From contig DCAJ01000022.1 of the NCBI GenBank assembly GCA_002311455.1, positions 1 through 23,570 of the forward strand: a stretch of DNA of 23,570 bases. The letters run 5' to 3'. A program made the translations under genes and the position numbers. Of the stretch, positions 8,583-16,258 are shown one piece after another (the stretch's first letter is position 1; every line of letters begins with the position of its first letter). The DNA is from Anaerolineales bacterium UBA1136 (GTDB lineage Bacteria; Chloroflexota; Anaerolineae; Anaerolineales; UBA11657). A model generated the notes under the pieces. The model had not been told where the DNA came from. It did no database searches and saw only the letters and a list, made by a program, of their open reading frames with translations.

Positions 8583-8611
8583 TTTACTGTAGGGATTTGC
8601 GATTATATCAT
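8583..8611 (+). promoter_or_regulatory. Candidate sigma70-type promoter for the CoA-transferase gene
   Basis: TTTACT (8583-8588) and TATCAT (8606-8611) are 17 bp apart, matching consensus at 4/6 and 5/6 positions. The expected transcript start is about 50 bases before the ATG at 8668, which is preceded by GAGGAATAGG. It lies in the 8495-8667 intergenic region between two divergent units, a natural place for a shared regulator site, though I see no clear operator. Matched by eye in A+T-rich DNA, so chance matches are likely. Confidence 0.38.
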
Positions 8612-8667
8612 TAACAGCGTAGCCATTAATCAGAGTATATATCCTGTGATTTGTAACGAGGAATAGG

Positions 8668-9870
8668 ATGAATGCAGCTAATAATCTACTTGAAGATGTA
8701 CGTGTAATTGATTTAACACGAGTGTTAGCCGGACCATATTGCACGATGATGTTAGGCGATTTAGGAGCCGATATAATAAAGATAGAGGTTCCCGGTAGAG
8801 GTGATGACACTCGCCATTGGGGACCTCCATTTACTAAAGGTGGAGAATCTGCGTATTATCTAAGTGCCAATCGTAACAAACGCAGTCTCACATTGAATCT
8901 AAAATCAGAGCAGGGATTAGAAATCCTCAAAAAACTGATTGCTAAAGGTGATGTGCTTGTAGAAAATTTCAAGACTGGAACACTATCTCGCTGGGGATTA
9001 GATTACGATACTTTACAACAAATTCGGCCTGGATTGATCTATTGTACAGTCACTGGATACGGTTACACAGGCCCCTACAGATATCGCCCAGGTTATGACC
9101 TAATAGTACAGGCTACAGGCGGATTCATGAGTATTACTGGACCAGAAAATGGTGATCCAAGCAGAGCAGGAGTTGCAATTGCTGACATAAGCACTGGGAT
9201 GTTTGCAGCAAATGCCATACTTGCGGCACTATATTCACGCGAGCGAACTGGTGATGGACAACGTATAGATATGTCGCTACTTGACTGTCAAGTAGCTCTA
9301 TTATCTTATGCGGCTACCAATTACTTTGTTTCGGGATCCATCACTGAAAGATTGGGTAATGCCCATCCAAATATCGTGCCTTACCAATCATTTAAGGCGC
9401 GAGACATTCACTTTGTTCTAGCGATCGGAAATGATAAACAGTGGGAAACATTTTGCAAAGTTGTTAACAGAAATGAGTTGATCAATGATGATAAATTCTC
9501 AACAAATGCAGCTCGTGTCACTAATCGAAAATTATTAGTAGGCAAATTGAACAGATTGTTTACAACACAGAATGCAAAATACTGGGTGGATATATTTGAT
9601 GAGGTTGGTTTAGCATCTGGTCCAATTAATGAAATGGACAAAGTATTTGAAAACGAGCAGGTAAAGTCACGCGAAATGTATATTGAGTTACCTCATCCTA
9701 TAGACAACAAAGTATCGATACTTAATTCTCCAATTAAGATTCCCACAGCTCCCGCCACAATACATAAGGCACCACCAACTCTTGGAGAACACACTGAAGA
9801 AATACTTCAGGAGATGATTGGAATTGATGGCGATACTATTGCTAAACTTAGGGATAAGGGAGTATTGTGA
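8668..9870 (+). CDS. CaiB/BaiF (class III) CoA-transferase
   Basis: Transfers CoA between carboxylic acids through an aspartyl-CoA intermediate. The 400 residues match the family. Seen: VRVIDLTRVLAGPYCTMMLG (11-30), DLGADIIKIE (31-40), NKRSLTLNLKS (70-80), DVLVENFKTG (95-104), LIYCTVTGYG (123-132) and the catalytic Asp at D173 in VAIADISTGMF, aligned by motif to Asp169 of formyl-CoA transferase. RTGDGQRIDMSLLD follows. The start has a good Shine-Dalgarno site (GAGGAAT). It diverges from the hydroxylase/amidase operon and may activate the acid that pathway releases (inference). The donor and acceptor acids cannot be read from sequence; formyl-CoA:oxalate, carnitine and succinyl-CoA-dependent transferases all share this fold. 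Its stop codon (9868-9870) is immediately followed by the reverse-strand stop of pyrD. Confidence 0.94.
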   Translation: MNAANNLLEDVRVIDLTRVLAGPYCTMMLGDLGADIIKIEVPGRGDDTRHWGPPFTKGGESAYYLSANRNKRSLTLNLKSEQGLEILKKLIAKGDVLVENFKTGTLSRWGLDYDTLQQIRPGLIYCTVTGYGYTGPYRYRPGYDLIVQATGGFMSITGPENGDPSRAGVAIADISTGMFAANAILAALYSRERTGDGQRIDMSLLDCQVALLSYAATNYFVSGSITERLGNAHPNIVPYQSFKARDIHFVLAIGNDKQWETFCKVVNRNELINDDKFSTNAARVTNRKLLVGKLNRLFTTQNAKYWVDIFDEVGLASGPINEMDKVFENEQVKSREMYIELPHPIDNKVSILNSPIKIPTAPATIHKAPPTLGEHTEEILQEMIGIDGDTIAKLRDKGVL

Positions 9871-10947
9871 TTAAAGAGACACACCTACAAGCGCCTCAAT
9901 ACTATCTAGACCTAGCTTCTCCAATTCTTTGACAATCCCTAGTTTAATTTGGCGTATAAGCCCAGGACCACGATAAATTAGACCAGTATACACTTGCACC
10001 AAACTAGCTCCAGATCGAATCTTTTCCAAAGCAGCCGAAGCATTATCAATACCACCGACGCCAATAATTGGAAGCTCTCCCCGAGTCTGCCTGTAAATAT
10101 GTTGGATAACCTTGTTGGATCTATCATGTAATGGTCTACCACTAAGACCACCTATCTTAACATATCTTGAATCACGTAGTCCAGCACGACTAAGACTAGT
10201 ATTGGTTGCTATCAAACCCGACACGCCACGCCCGACGACAACATCTAACAAATCATCAAGTGCCGACATAGAAATATCAGGGCTAATTTTTACCAGAAGG
10301 GGCGTATCATTGCATTCCTTCGAATGCAACTCCATCAGAGGCAACAAAAAACTATCCAGTAGATCGCGTCCTTCCAAAGACCGTAATCCAGGCGTATTAG
10401 GTGAACTTATGTTTATAACAAGATAGTCGACTAAGCATTGAAATTTAGTAATCATCTTGCTATAGTCAGAAGCTGCTTGGTCCAAAGGAGTATCGCTCCC
10501 CTTACCAATGTTTGCACCTAAACGGATACTCCTATCTAATTCAAGCCTTGGAGCCACTTTTTCCATACCATGGTTTGGAAATCCCATACGGTTTATCAAA
10601 GCATTATCTTCTGGCAGCCGAAATATACGAGGCCGCTGATTTCCATACTGAGCCTTCGGTGTGATTGTACCCACCTCTACGTGGCCAGCACCCAGAGAAG
10701 CAAGTCCATCTATCGCTATGGCGTTTTTGTCATAACCTGCTGCGACACCTACCGGATTATCAAATCGTAAACCAAAAACTCTCGTAGCAAGTCGTGAATC
10801 ATTATAGTAAAACAAATTGGTTAACCAGCGGCGCACTGGCCCCATTTTTGGGGCTACAGCCAGTAAACGGATAGATATATTGTGAGCAATTTCGGGATCC
10901 AACTTAAATAAGATATGGCGCAGTGTACTATATCCAGACTGCTGCAT
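9871..10947 (-). CDS. pyrD: Dihydroorotate dehydrogenase, class 2 (quinone-linked)
   Basis: Oxidises dihydroorotate to orotate, reducing membrane quinone with FMN as cofactor. At 358 residues it has class 2 length, including the N-terminal helical extension (SGYSTLRHILFKLDPEIAHN). Motifs: VAAGYDKN (68-75), NRMGFPN (119-125) and NISSPNTPGLR (179-189), whose S182 corresponds to catalytic Ser175 of E. coli PyrD. Class 1 enzymes use Cys here. Later come IGGLSGRPL and IIGVGGI for FMN phosphate binding. AGGATATTGTT precedes the ATG, which is 9 bp after the pyrF-pyrE stop, so it is the last gene of the pyrB operon. It ends against the oppositely oriented CoA-transferase with no spacer, leaving no room for a dedicated terminator. 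Use of class 2 implies a respiratory quinone pool. Confidence 0.97.
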   Translation of the reverse strand: MQQSGYSTLRHILFKLDPEIAHNISIRLLAVAPKMGPVRRWLTNLFYYNDSRLATRVFGLRFDNPVGVAAGYDKNAIAIDGLASLGAGHVEVGTITPKAQYGNQRPRIFRLPEDNALINRMGFPNHGMEKVAPRLELDRSIRLGANIGKGSDTPLDQAASDYSKMITKFQCLVDYLVINISSPNTPGLRSLEGRDLLDSFLLPLMELHSKECNDTPLLVKISPDISMSALDDLLDVVVGRGVSGLIATNTSLSRAGLRDSRYVKIGGLSGRPLHDRSNKVIQHIYRQTRGELPIIGVGGIDNASAALEKIRSGASLVQVYTGLIYRGPGLIRQIKLGIVKELEKLGLDSIEALVGVSL

Positions 10948-10956
10948 AACAATATC

Positions 10957-12357
10957 CTATGAAGGTGCAGACAAATAGTTCATTACAGCACTATATTGGT
11001 CTAGGTCAATTGAATCCGATGATTTCCATTCATCCAGTAACTCTAGAATCGTAAATGCAGAGTGTAAACTATATCCATGAGATGCCAATACTTCCTCGGC
11101 ACCTTGTTCTCGATCTATAAGCACAACTACATCTCTAACCAGTAATCCACCCACCTTTAGTATGTTAATAGTTTCAAACTTACTTTCCCCAGTAGTTACC
11201 AAATCGTCCAAAACTACCGCAGTGTTCCCAACTTCGAAAACACCTTCAATCTCAACTCCTGTACCGTAATCTTTCACCTCTCGCCTAGGATATATCAATG
11301 GGACATCGGTAGCCAAAGCCACAGCAGTACCAATTGGCAGTGCCGCATATGGTATAGCAGCTATACAATCAAATTCTAAATCCGCCATCATCGCACCTAG
11401 AACATCAGCAACTCTACGAAGTACATGAGGAAAAGATGAGAGACGGCGCAGGTCAATATAGAATGGGGATTGCTTACCAGATTTAAGGGTAAATTCTCCG
11501 AAACGGATGCACCCTGACTCAAGAAGACCATCACCGATTCCATTAGGGAAATGTTTCCGTCTGCTTTGATTAGATAAGTGACGCTCAGAATTTATAGCAT
11601 CACGCAATTCCGCAGCAGCTTTACCTGAATCAATGGAAGATGCTATTGAACGCGAAACACTAATTAATATACCCATACCATCTTCTCTCAATCCAGCACG
11701 CATAACAGCAGTCAAATCACCTCCTTGCATACCCACTCCTGGGCAGAGAAACCATGAAGTCGGGGCGACTTTACGAACAATCTCGACAGCGCAAGGGTCA
11801 GTGGCACCAACAACAAGTCCAAGGTTATTATACTGAGTCCAATTCTGTGCCTGCCTGGCAACATGTACGTATAGATGCTCTCCGTTGCTCTTCAAGACTT
11901 GGAGGTCGTTAGAACCAGCATTTGAAGTTTTGCACAACACAAATACACCTAAATCAGGACGTTCAACAAAAGGTATGATTGAATCAGATCCTAAATAAGG
12001 ACTATACGTCACTGCATCAGCTTTCAAATACTGAAAAACAGACCTTGCATATGCCTCTGCTGTACTAGCAATATCCCCACGCTTCGCATCTAGAATGACA
12101 GGTATACCATCTGGTACACTGAGAATTACCTCACGTAAAGCAGATATGCCCTCAGCACCAAATGCCTCAAAGAACGCGCTATTTGGTTTGAAAGCACATG
12201 CATACTCCGCACATTTTTCAATTATCCTAATGCAATAATCTCTAGCCGATATAGGAGAAGGCTGCACTAGGAGTTCAGGATGAGGATCTAATCCAACACA
12301 TAGTAATGAGTTAGCTTCTTTAGACCTAGTCTCCAAGTAGTCAAAAAAAGCCTTCAT
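10957..12357 (-). CDS. pyrF-pyrE: Fused orotidine-5'-phosphate decarboxylase / orotate phosphoribosyltransferase
   Basis: One 466-residue chain catalysing the last two steps to UMP: orotate plus PRPP to OMP, then decarboxylation. The N-terminal part (about 1-265) is a subfamily-2 OMP decarboxylase with GLDPHPELL (22-30), FKPNSAFFEAFG (57-68), the catalytic LDAKRGDIASTA (89-100), and CPGVGMQGGD (205-214). The C-terminal part (about 272-466) is the phosphoribosyltransferase: LKSGKQSPFYIDLR (291-304), PYAALPIGTAVAL (336-348), YPRREVKDYGTG (356-367) and the PRPP motif VVLDDLVTTGES (381-392). The order is PyrF-PyrE, reverse of animal and plant UMP synthase (OPRT-ODC). No stop or frameshift lies between the halves. 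The start overlaps the pyrB stop by one base (TAATG). Key catalytic residues are present in both halves. Confidence 0.96.
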   Translation of the reverse strand: MKAFFDYLETRSKEANSLLCVGLDPHPELLVQPSPISARDYCIRIIEKCAEYACAFKPNSAFFEAFGAEGISALREVILSVPDGIPVILDAKRGDIASTAEAYARSVFQYLKADAVTYSPYLGSDSIIPFVERPDLGVFVLCKTSNAGSNDLQVLKSNGEHLYVHVARQAQNWTQYNNLGLVVGATDPCAVEIVRKVAPTSWFLCPGVGMQGGDLTAVMRAGLREDGMGILISVSRSIASSIDSGKAAAELRDAINSERHLSNQSRRKHFPNGIGDGLLESGCIRFGEFTLKSGKQSPFYIDLRRLSSFPHVLRRVADVLGAMMADLEFDCIAAIPYAALPIGTAVALATDVPLIYPRREVKDYGTGVEIEGVFEVGNTAVVLDDLVTTGESKFETINILKVGGLLVRDVVVLIDREQGAEEVLASHGYSLHSAFTILELLDEWKSSDSIDLDQYSAVMNYLSAPS

Positions 12358-13349
12358 TACACTTTGCCAAACACCAATGCTAGCAAAGCCATGCGAACAA
12401 ACATGCCATATTCCATCTGCCTAAAGTAGGCAGCACGTGGATCATGATCCACTTCCCTACTAATCTCATCCACTCGTGGCAGTGGATGCATGACAATCAT
12501 ACGATTCTTTGCCATATTCATAGTGTCATTATTAACCACGTAACTCTCCTTAACTTCCTCGTATGCGGATTGATCTTCAAACCGCTCCCGTTGTACACGA
12601 GTCACATATAGCACATCGGTGTCAGGCATGACTGAAGCAAGCTCCACATGCTTACAAGGTTTCATACCATTTTCAACGAGATCAGCAACTAAATCAGACG
12701 GAGCCCTAAGCAGATCTGGAGCGACAAAGTGCAGCTTGACATCGTATAGAGCTAAAAGTTTCGCCAATGAGTGGATTGTACGACCATATCTCAAGTCACC
12801 AAGCATAGTAACGGTAAGACCATCGAGACCACCTAGTTCCTCGACAATAGTGAACATATCCAAAAGAGCCTGTGTAGGATGTTCCCCTATTCCATCTCCA
12901 GCATTGATTATAGGTTTCTGGCACACCTGTGCAGCAATATTAGCAGACCCCTGTTCAGGATGCCGCAATACAATTGCATCTGCGTAAGATTCCATAGTCC
13001 GTATAGTATCACGCAGCTCTTCACCTTTAGACACAGATGAAAAAGTTACATTGTTTATCTGTATAATGTTTCCACCCAGACGCTGTACTGCTGCTGCAAA
13101 AGATGAGGACGTTCGTGTTGAAGGTTCATAAAATAGATTAGCGAGAACCTTGCCTTTTAACAAATCTAACGACCCATCTCTCTCTACTATATTGCGCATA
13201 TCACGAGCTACATCAAAAATAATATTGAGGTCCTGACGTCTGAATTGCTTAACTGAAATAATATCCATCCCATAAAAGCGAGATTTGCCATTGCCTTGGA
13301 TGGTATCTTTTTTCTCAAAGTTGCTAGGATGTTCCGAGTACTCTAACAT
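12357..13349 (-). CDS. pyrB: Aspartate carbamoyltransferase catalytic chain
   Basis: Condenses carbamoyl phosphate with aspartate, the first committed pyrimidine step. At 330 residues it carries STRT (77-80) for carbamoyl phosphate, a lysine in the SVSKGEELRDT loop (K108), LRHPEQG (128-134), GDGIGEHPTQALLD (151-164), RVQ (251-253) and MHPLPRVDEI (287-296). The usual STRTR is STRTS, a residue not among the carbamoyl-phosphate contacts I know. No pyrI regulatory chain is nearby. The start is uncertain: the first ATG gives an unusual 27-residue leader, and the ATG at 13266-13268 (MDIISVKQF) matches the typical family N-terminus; neither has a clear Shine-Dalgarno site. First gene of the pyrB, pyrF-pyrE, pyrD unit. 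Carbamoyl phosphate synthetase is not in the window. Confidence 0.96.
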   Translation of the reverse strand: MLEYSEHPSNFEKKDTIQGNGKSRFYGMDIISVKQFRRQDLNIIFDVARDMRNIVERDGSLDLLKGKVLANLFYEPSTRTSSSFAAAVQRLGGNIIQINNVTFSSVSKGEELRDTIRTMESYADAIVLRHPEQGSANIAAQVCQKPIINAGDGIGEHPTQALLDMFTIVEELGGLDGLTVTMLGDLRYGRTIHSLAKLLALYDVKLHFVAPDLLRAPSDLVADLVENGMKPCKHVELASVMPDTDVLYVTRVQRERFEDQSAYEEVKESYVVNNDTMNMAKNRMIVMHPLPRVDEISREVDHDPRAAYFRQMEYGMFVRMALLALVFGKV

Positions 13350-13390
13350 TATTTGATGCTCTAACCCAGAAAATATGTGAGCGCTTGTTT

Positions 13391-13422
13391 ATTATATAAT
13401 GTGTTAGCTGAGAAGTAGTCAA
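13391..13422 (-). promoter_or_regulatory. Candidate promoter of the pyrB operon
   Basis: On the minus strand TTGACT (13417-13422) is followed after 17-18 bp by a TATATAAT-like stretch (13391-13399); TATATA at 13393-13398 gives 18 bp. Transcription would start about 35 bases before the first pyrB ATG. Both hexamers are close to sigma70 consensus and nothing else in the upstream gap looks better. The short leader leaves no room for an attenuator. Confidence 0.55.
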
Positions 13423-13764
13423 TAAATGGGAATAGAATCATGGCGTTCAAATCACTGATAACAAAACCATTATAAACAACTCGTCTGTAACAAAAGATAT
13501 AAGATAAGTTGCTACATACATGTAATATTCAGGTCATATTTTATAATTAATGTTCAAGACAGTATACTGGCCTATGATGTATGTTGGTAGGTTCATAGAC
13601 CACGTGTGAAAACTGATTATAGGTAAAAGATTATTCATCCACAATTAGGATAATTACTTTACGAAACTCTTGTTCAAAACGACAGTTCGGGTCTAGCAAA
13701 ATCTATTCTATCTGCCCTGTTGAGCAACCTGTACCATATTGGCTAACTGATTGGAAAAATAGTA
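13423..13764. other. Noncoding gap between pyrC and pyrB with no recognised gene
   Basis: About 340 bp, A+T-rich, between the pyrC stop and the pyrB promoter. I see no convincing coding frame, tRNA cloverleaf or terminator hairpin with a T-run. Small symmetric elements occur: AGTATACT (13561-13568, perfect palindrome), CTATGA/TCATAG (13572-13577 and 13593-13598, 15-base loop) and CACGTG (13601-13606). These are short enough to be chance. The length is unusual for this densely packed region. Confidence 0.5.
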
Positions 13765-14835
13765 TTACAATTGATTCACGTATCTCCCATTCCCAACACA
13801 TCCTAGCACTTCACCATTAGAATATACTACTTTAGATCTTAGCGAGACTTTATTCACGCACCCATGCAACTTTATTCCCTCAAAGGGGCTCCAACCACAG
13901 CGTGAATGAAATCCTGATGCATTTACTTCCCATTTCTTGTTCATATCTACTTCTATCCATGTTTCTGGCTGAGGCGCCAATCTAAAAATCCTGGCAGGAT
14001 TGATATGCATAAGTTCAACCAAAAGGTCCATGGTCAATCTGCCTCCTCGTACAGCACCAAGCATCAAAGCCAATCCTGTTTCCAGACCTGGGAAACCCGG
14101 CGGCGGATTTTGACTGTCCTTTTCTTGTAATGTATGAGGAGCATGATCAGTAGCAATACAATCAACAACACCATCAGCAATCCCCTGCCATAAAGCATTC
14201 TGGTCCGACTGAGTATTCAATCGGGGACTAACTACATAACGTCCTCTTACAATCGGGTCAATATCAGCATCGGTCATGAAAAGATGGTGAGGGGTTACTT
14301 CGCAGGTGACTGGCAATCCTCGCTCCCGAGCAGCTCTAATCAAATCAATTTCCTCTTTTCGACTAACATGACAAATATGAACTGAGCGGCGATGTAACAT
14401 TGCTAACATTAGCACAACCGCAGCCATATATCCTTCGGCATGACAAAGTAAGGGTCGATTGTCAGGCCAGACAGCCATATGAGCATTGATACTATGTAAA
14501 CCATCTAATCTTAGATCACCAAAAGTGTCATTCAAGTAAAGTTTCAAGCCAGAAACTTTTTTCGACAATTTGGAAACAGAAGCAGTATTAGTGCTGCTAC
14601 CACCAGCATATACTCCATAATCACAACGCGCTTTCTCTCGTGCAGCAGATATTATGGACTCAAATCTATCAGGGTCTGTAACAGGTGGCGATGTATTTGG
14701 CATAGCTAACACACAGGTATATCCTCCAGCTATAGCACTAGCCGTACCACTATCCCAGTCCTCCTTATAGGTATGACCTGGATCCCGTAAGTGCACATGT
14801 GGATCTATCAATCCAGGCAACCTCATAAAAGACAT
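13765..14835 (-). CDS. pyrC: Dihydroorotase, CAD-like type
   Basis: Zinc hydrolase closing carbamoyl aspartate to dihydroorotate. The 356-residue chain begins almost at the barrel (LPGLIDPHVHLRDPG, 6-20), without the longer N-terminal beta-sandwich stretch of ordinary bacterial enzymes. Metal ligands: H13, H15, the carboxylated lysine K98 in GLKLYLNDTFG, H132 in LLCHAEG, H156 in SVHICHVSRKEE, and D230 in ATDHAPH; CEVTPHHLF follows the usual pattern. Many blocks resemble the animal CAD dihydroorotase domain, including LNDTFGDLRLD, SVHICHVSRKEE, PVTCEVTPHHLF, PPPGFPGLETGL and the late WSPFEG. The ATG at 14833-14835 has GGTGA eight bases upstream; an in-frame ATG three codons later is possible. 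It is separated from pyrB by 415 bp and probably transcribed on its own. Confidence 0.95.
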   Translation of the reverse strand: MSFMRLPGLIDPHVHLRDPGHTYKEDWDSGTASAIAGGYTCVLAMPNTSPPVTDPDRFESIISAAREKARCDYGVYAGGSSTNTASVSKLSKKVSGLKLYLNDTFGDLRLDGLHSINAHMAVWPDNRPLLCHAEGYMAAVVLMLAMLHRRSVHICHVSRKEEIDLIRAARERGLPVTCEVTPHHLFMTDADIDPIVRGRYVVSPRLNTQSDQNALWQGIADGVVDCIATDHAPHTLQEKDSQNPPPGFPGLETGLALMLGAVRGGRLTMDLLVELMHINPARIFRLAPQPETWIEVDMNKKWEVNASGFHSRCGWSPFEGIKLHGCVNKVSLRSKVVYSNGEVLGCVGNGRYVNQL

Positions 14836-14865
14836 GATTTAATCACCAGAAAGTGAAAAACTATT

Positions 14866-14887
14866 AAAAAGAGAGCCTACTGGCTCT
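14866..14887 (-). terminator. Rho-independent terminator, possibly an attenuator in the pyrC leader
   Basis: On the minus strand AGAGCC-AGTA-GGCTCT (14872-14887) forms a 6-bp stem with a 4-base loop, followed by CTTTTTAAT. It lies 112 bp after the glcF stop and 30 bp before the pyrC ATG. It can simply end the glc transcript. It also lies downstream of a candidate pyrC promoter (14940-14967), so pyrC transcripts would carry it. CTACTG further up that leader (14912-14917 in plus coordinates, read as CAGTAG) could pair with CAGTAG spanning the loop, which is what an antiterminator would need. Confidence 0.7.
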
Positions 14888-14939
14888 TATACCACTTGCA
14901 AGATTGTCAAACAGTAGTATTAGATTATTCATAGGTTGC

Positions 14940-14967
14940 ATTTTAGAGATAATCAATTAACAGTCAA
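14940..14967 (-). promoter_or_regulatory. Candidate pyrC promoter
   Basis: Minus-strand TTGACT (14962-14967) and TAAAAT (14940-14945) with a 16-bp spacer. The start would be near 14933, giving a leader of about 95 bases before pyrC that includes the hairpin at 14872-14887. The same TTGACT hexamer is the -35 of the pyrB candidate. Confidence 0.45.
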
Positions 14968-14998
14968 GCTACTACATAAATCATAAATTGGATTACAA

Positions 14999-16258
14999 TC
15001 AGTATTCATAAGAATTGTCTAACATCTCCATGACATGCATCACAGGAATTGGGCTATTAATAAAACGGAGATGAGATTCAATTTGTGTTATACAACCAAT
15101 GTTACTAGTTACTAAACCATTGGCACCAGTTTCCACAACCTTAGTCGCCTTACGAGCTCCTAACTGCTCCGCAATTTCTGGCTGTTCAAGATTATAAATA
15201 CCTGCCGACCCACAACACATCTCCCCGTCAGAAAGATTTACAATCTCAACTTCAGGAACCTGCCGCAGCAGGCGACGTGGTGCATCTCTTACACCCTGCG
15301 CGTGTGACAAATGACAAGCATCATGGTACGCAATCTTCTTCAGACTTATTGGACCAGGTAAATGAGAAAGGCCTAGCTCATCCAAGAAAACAGCTACATC
15401 CTGAACACGTTCAGCAAAAGCCCCTGCCATTTTGAGTTCATTAGTATTGCCGAACAACATTTTATATTCACTAATACCTGAGCCACACCCAGCAGCAGTG
15501 GTAAGTATCGCATCTACATCGTTAGGAAAAACCCGCAAATTTCTTAATGCTAACTTTCTAGATTTCTCAAGCAACCCAGAGTGCAATGTCAACGCTCCGC
15601 AACAACCCTGTCCACTCGGTATCACCACCTCAACTCCATTCTTAGTAAGCACTCGCACGGTGGCTTCATTTATCCCTGGAGCTAGCACGGACTGAACACA
15701 TCCTTGCAATAGAGCCACACGTGCACGCTTCTTACCTATAGCAGGAACAATGTCTGGGATATGCTCAGAAGCCGGTATATCTGATGGTAGCAACTCAAGG
15801 ATTAAAGCCAGTTTTTTAGGCAGCAGTGATTTTAGTGGCCGTGCTAACATTCCAAGCATCACAGCTGCACGAAAACGTGCTGGATAAGGCATAATTTCTA
15901 GAATGGCTTGTCTCAACCACTTGTCCAATATATTACTATTAGTCCTGCTGTCACTAGCATAAGCACGAAACAAGATAAGCAAATCTCCATAGGGTACTGA
16001 CGGAGGACATGCCGTTATACAAGCCATACAACCCAGGCAGCGGTCCACGAAGGGTTGTGCCTCTTGTACAGATATGGTTCCCTCTAATGCGTTTTTCATC
16101 AACAATATGCGGCCGCGCGGCGAATCCATTTCCTGCCCAAGCACCTGATATGTCGGACAAGCAGGCAAACAAAAACCACAGTGTACACATGACTCCACTG
16201 CATTTGCCATGACACTGCCATTGGGACCTAGACGTTCAATAGGAATTTTATGCTGCAT
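14999..16258 (-). CDS. glcF: Glycolate oxidase iron-sulfur subunit GlcF
   Basis: Iron-sulfur subunit of the GlcDEF glycolate dehydrogenase, moving electrons from flavin towards the quinone pool. The 419 residues contain two [4Fe-4S] ferredoxin motifs: C24, C27, C30, C34 (ESCVHCGFCLPACP) and C74, C77, C80, C84 (RCLGCMACITACP). Two cysteine-rich CCG domains follow, with GQGCCGAL (CC at 219-220) and EMCCGSAG (CC at 348-349). LYS/LDH-type lactate utilisation LutA proteins share the CCG domains but not this gene set. The ATG overlaps the glcE stop by one base (TAATG). It is the last gene of the prdX-xdhC-glcDEF run, followed 112 bp later by a terminator-like hairpin. Confidence 0.94.
   Translation of the reverse strand: MQHKIPIERLGPNGSVMANAVESCVHCGFCLPACPTYQVLGQEMDSPRGRILLMKNALEGTISVQEAQPFVDRCLGCMACITACPPSVPYGDLLILFRAYASDSRTNSNILDKWLRQAILEIMPYPARFRAAVMLGMLARPLKSLLPKKLALILELLPSDIPASEHIPDIVPAIGKKRARVALLQGCVQSVLAPGINEATVRVLTKNGVEVVIPSGQGCCGALTLHSGLLEKSRKLALRNLRVFPNDVDAILTTAAGCGSGISEYKMLFGNTNELKMAGAFAERVQDVAVFLDELGLSHLPGPISLKKIAYHDACHLSHAQGVRDAPRRLLRQVPEVEIVNLSDGEMCCGSAGIYNLEQPEIAEQLGARKATKVVETGANGLVTSNIGCITQIESHLRFINSPIPVMHVMEMLDNSYEY

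Noticed and set aside
8475..8810. Minus-strand reading frame of 111 codons across the divergent region between the FAD subunit and the CoA-transferase
   Set aside because: It overlaps the start of the well-supported CoA-transferase on the other strand and the 3' part overlaps the FAD-subunit start. Its composition resembles no family I know.
12619..12987. Plus-strand frame of 122 codons opposite pyrB
   Set aside because: It is antisense to the substrate-binding region of aspartate carbamoyltransferase and has no recognisable motif.
12900..13349. Ornithine carbamoyltransferase instead of aspartate carbamoyltransferase
   Set aside because: The HPLPRVDEI block and the GEHPTQALLD form, together with adjacent pyrF-pyrE, pyrD and pyrC, fit PyrB.
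13423..13764. A tRNA or small structured RNA in the pyrC-pyrB gap
   Set aside because: I could not fold an acceptor and T-arm, and no CCA-ended or conserved RNA pattern is apparent.
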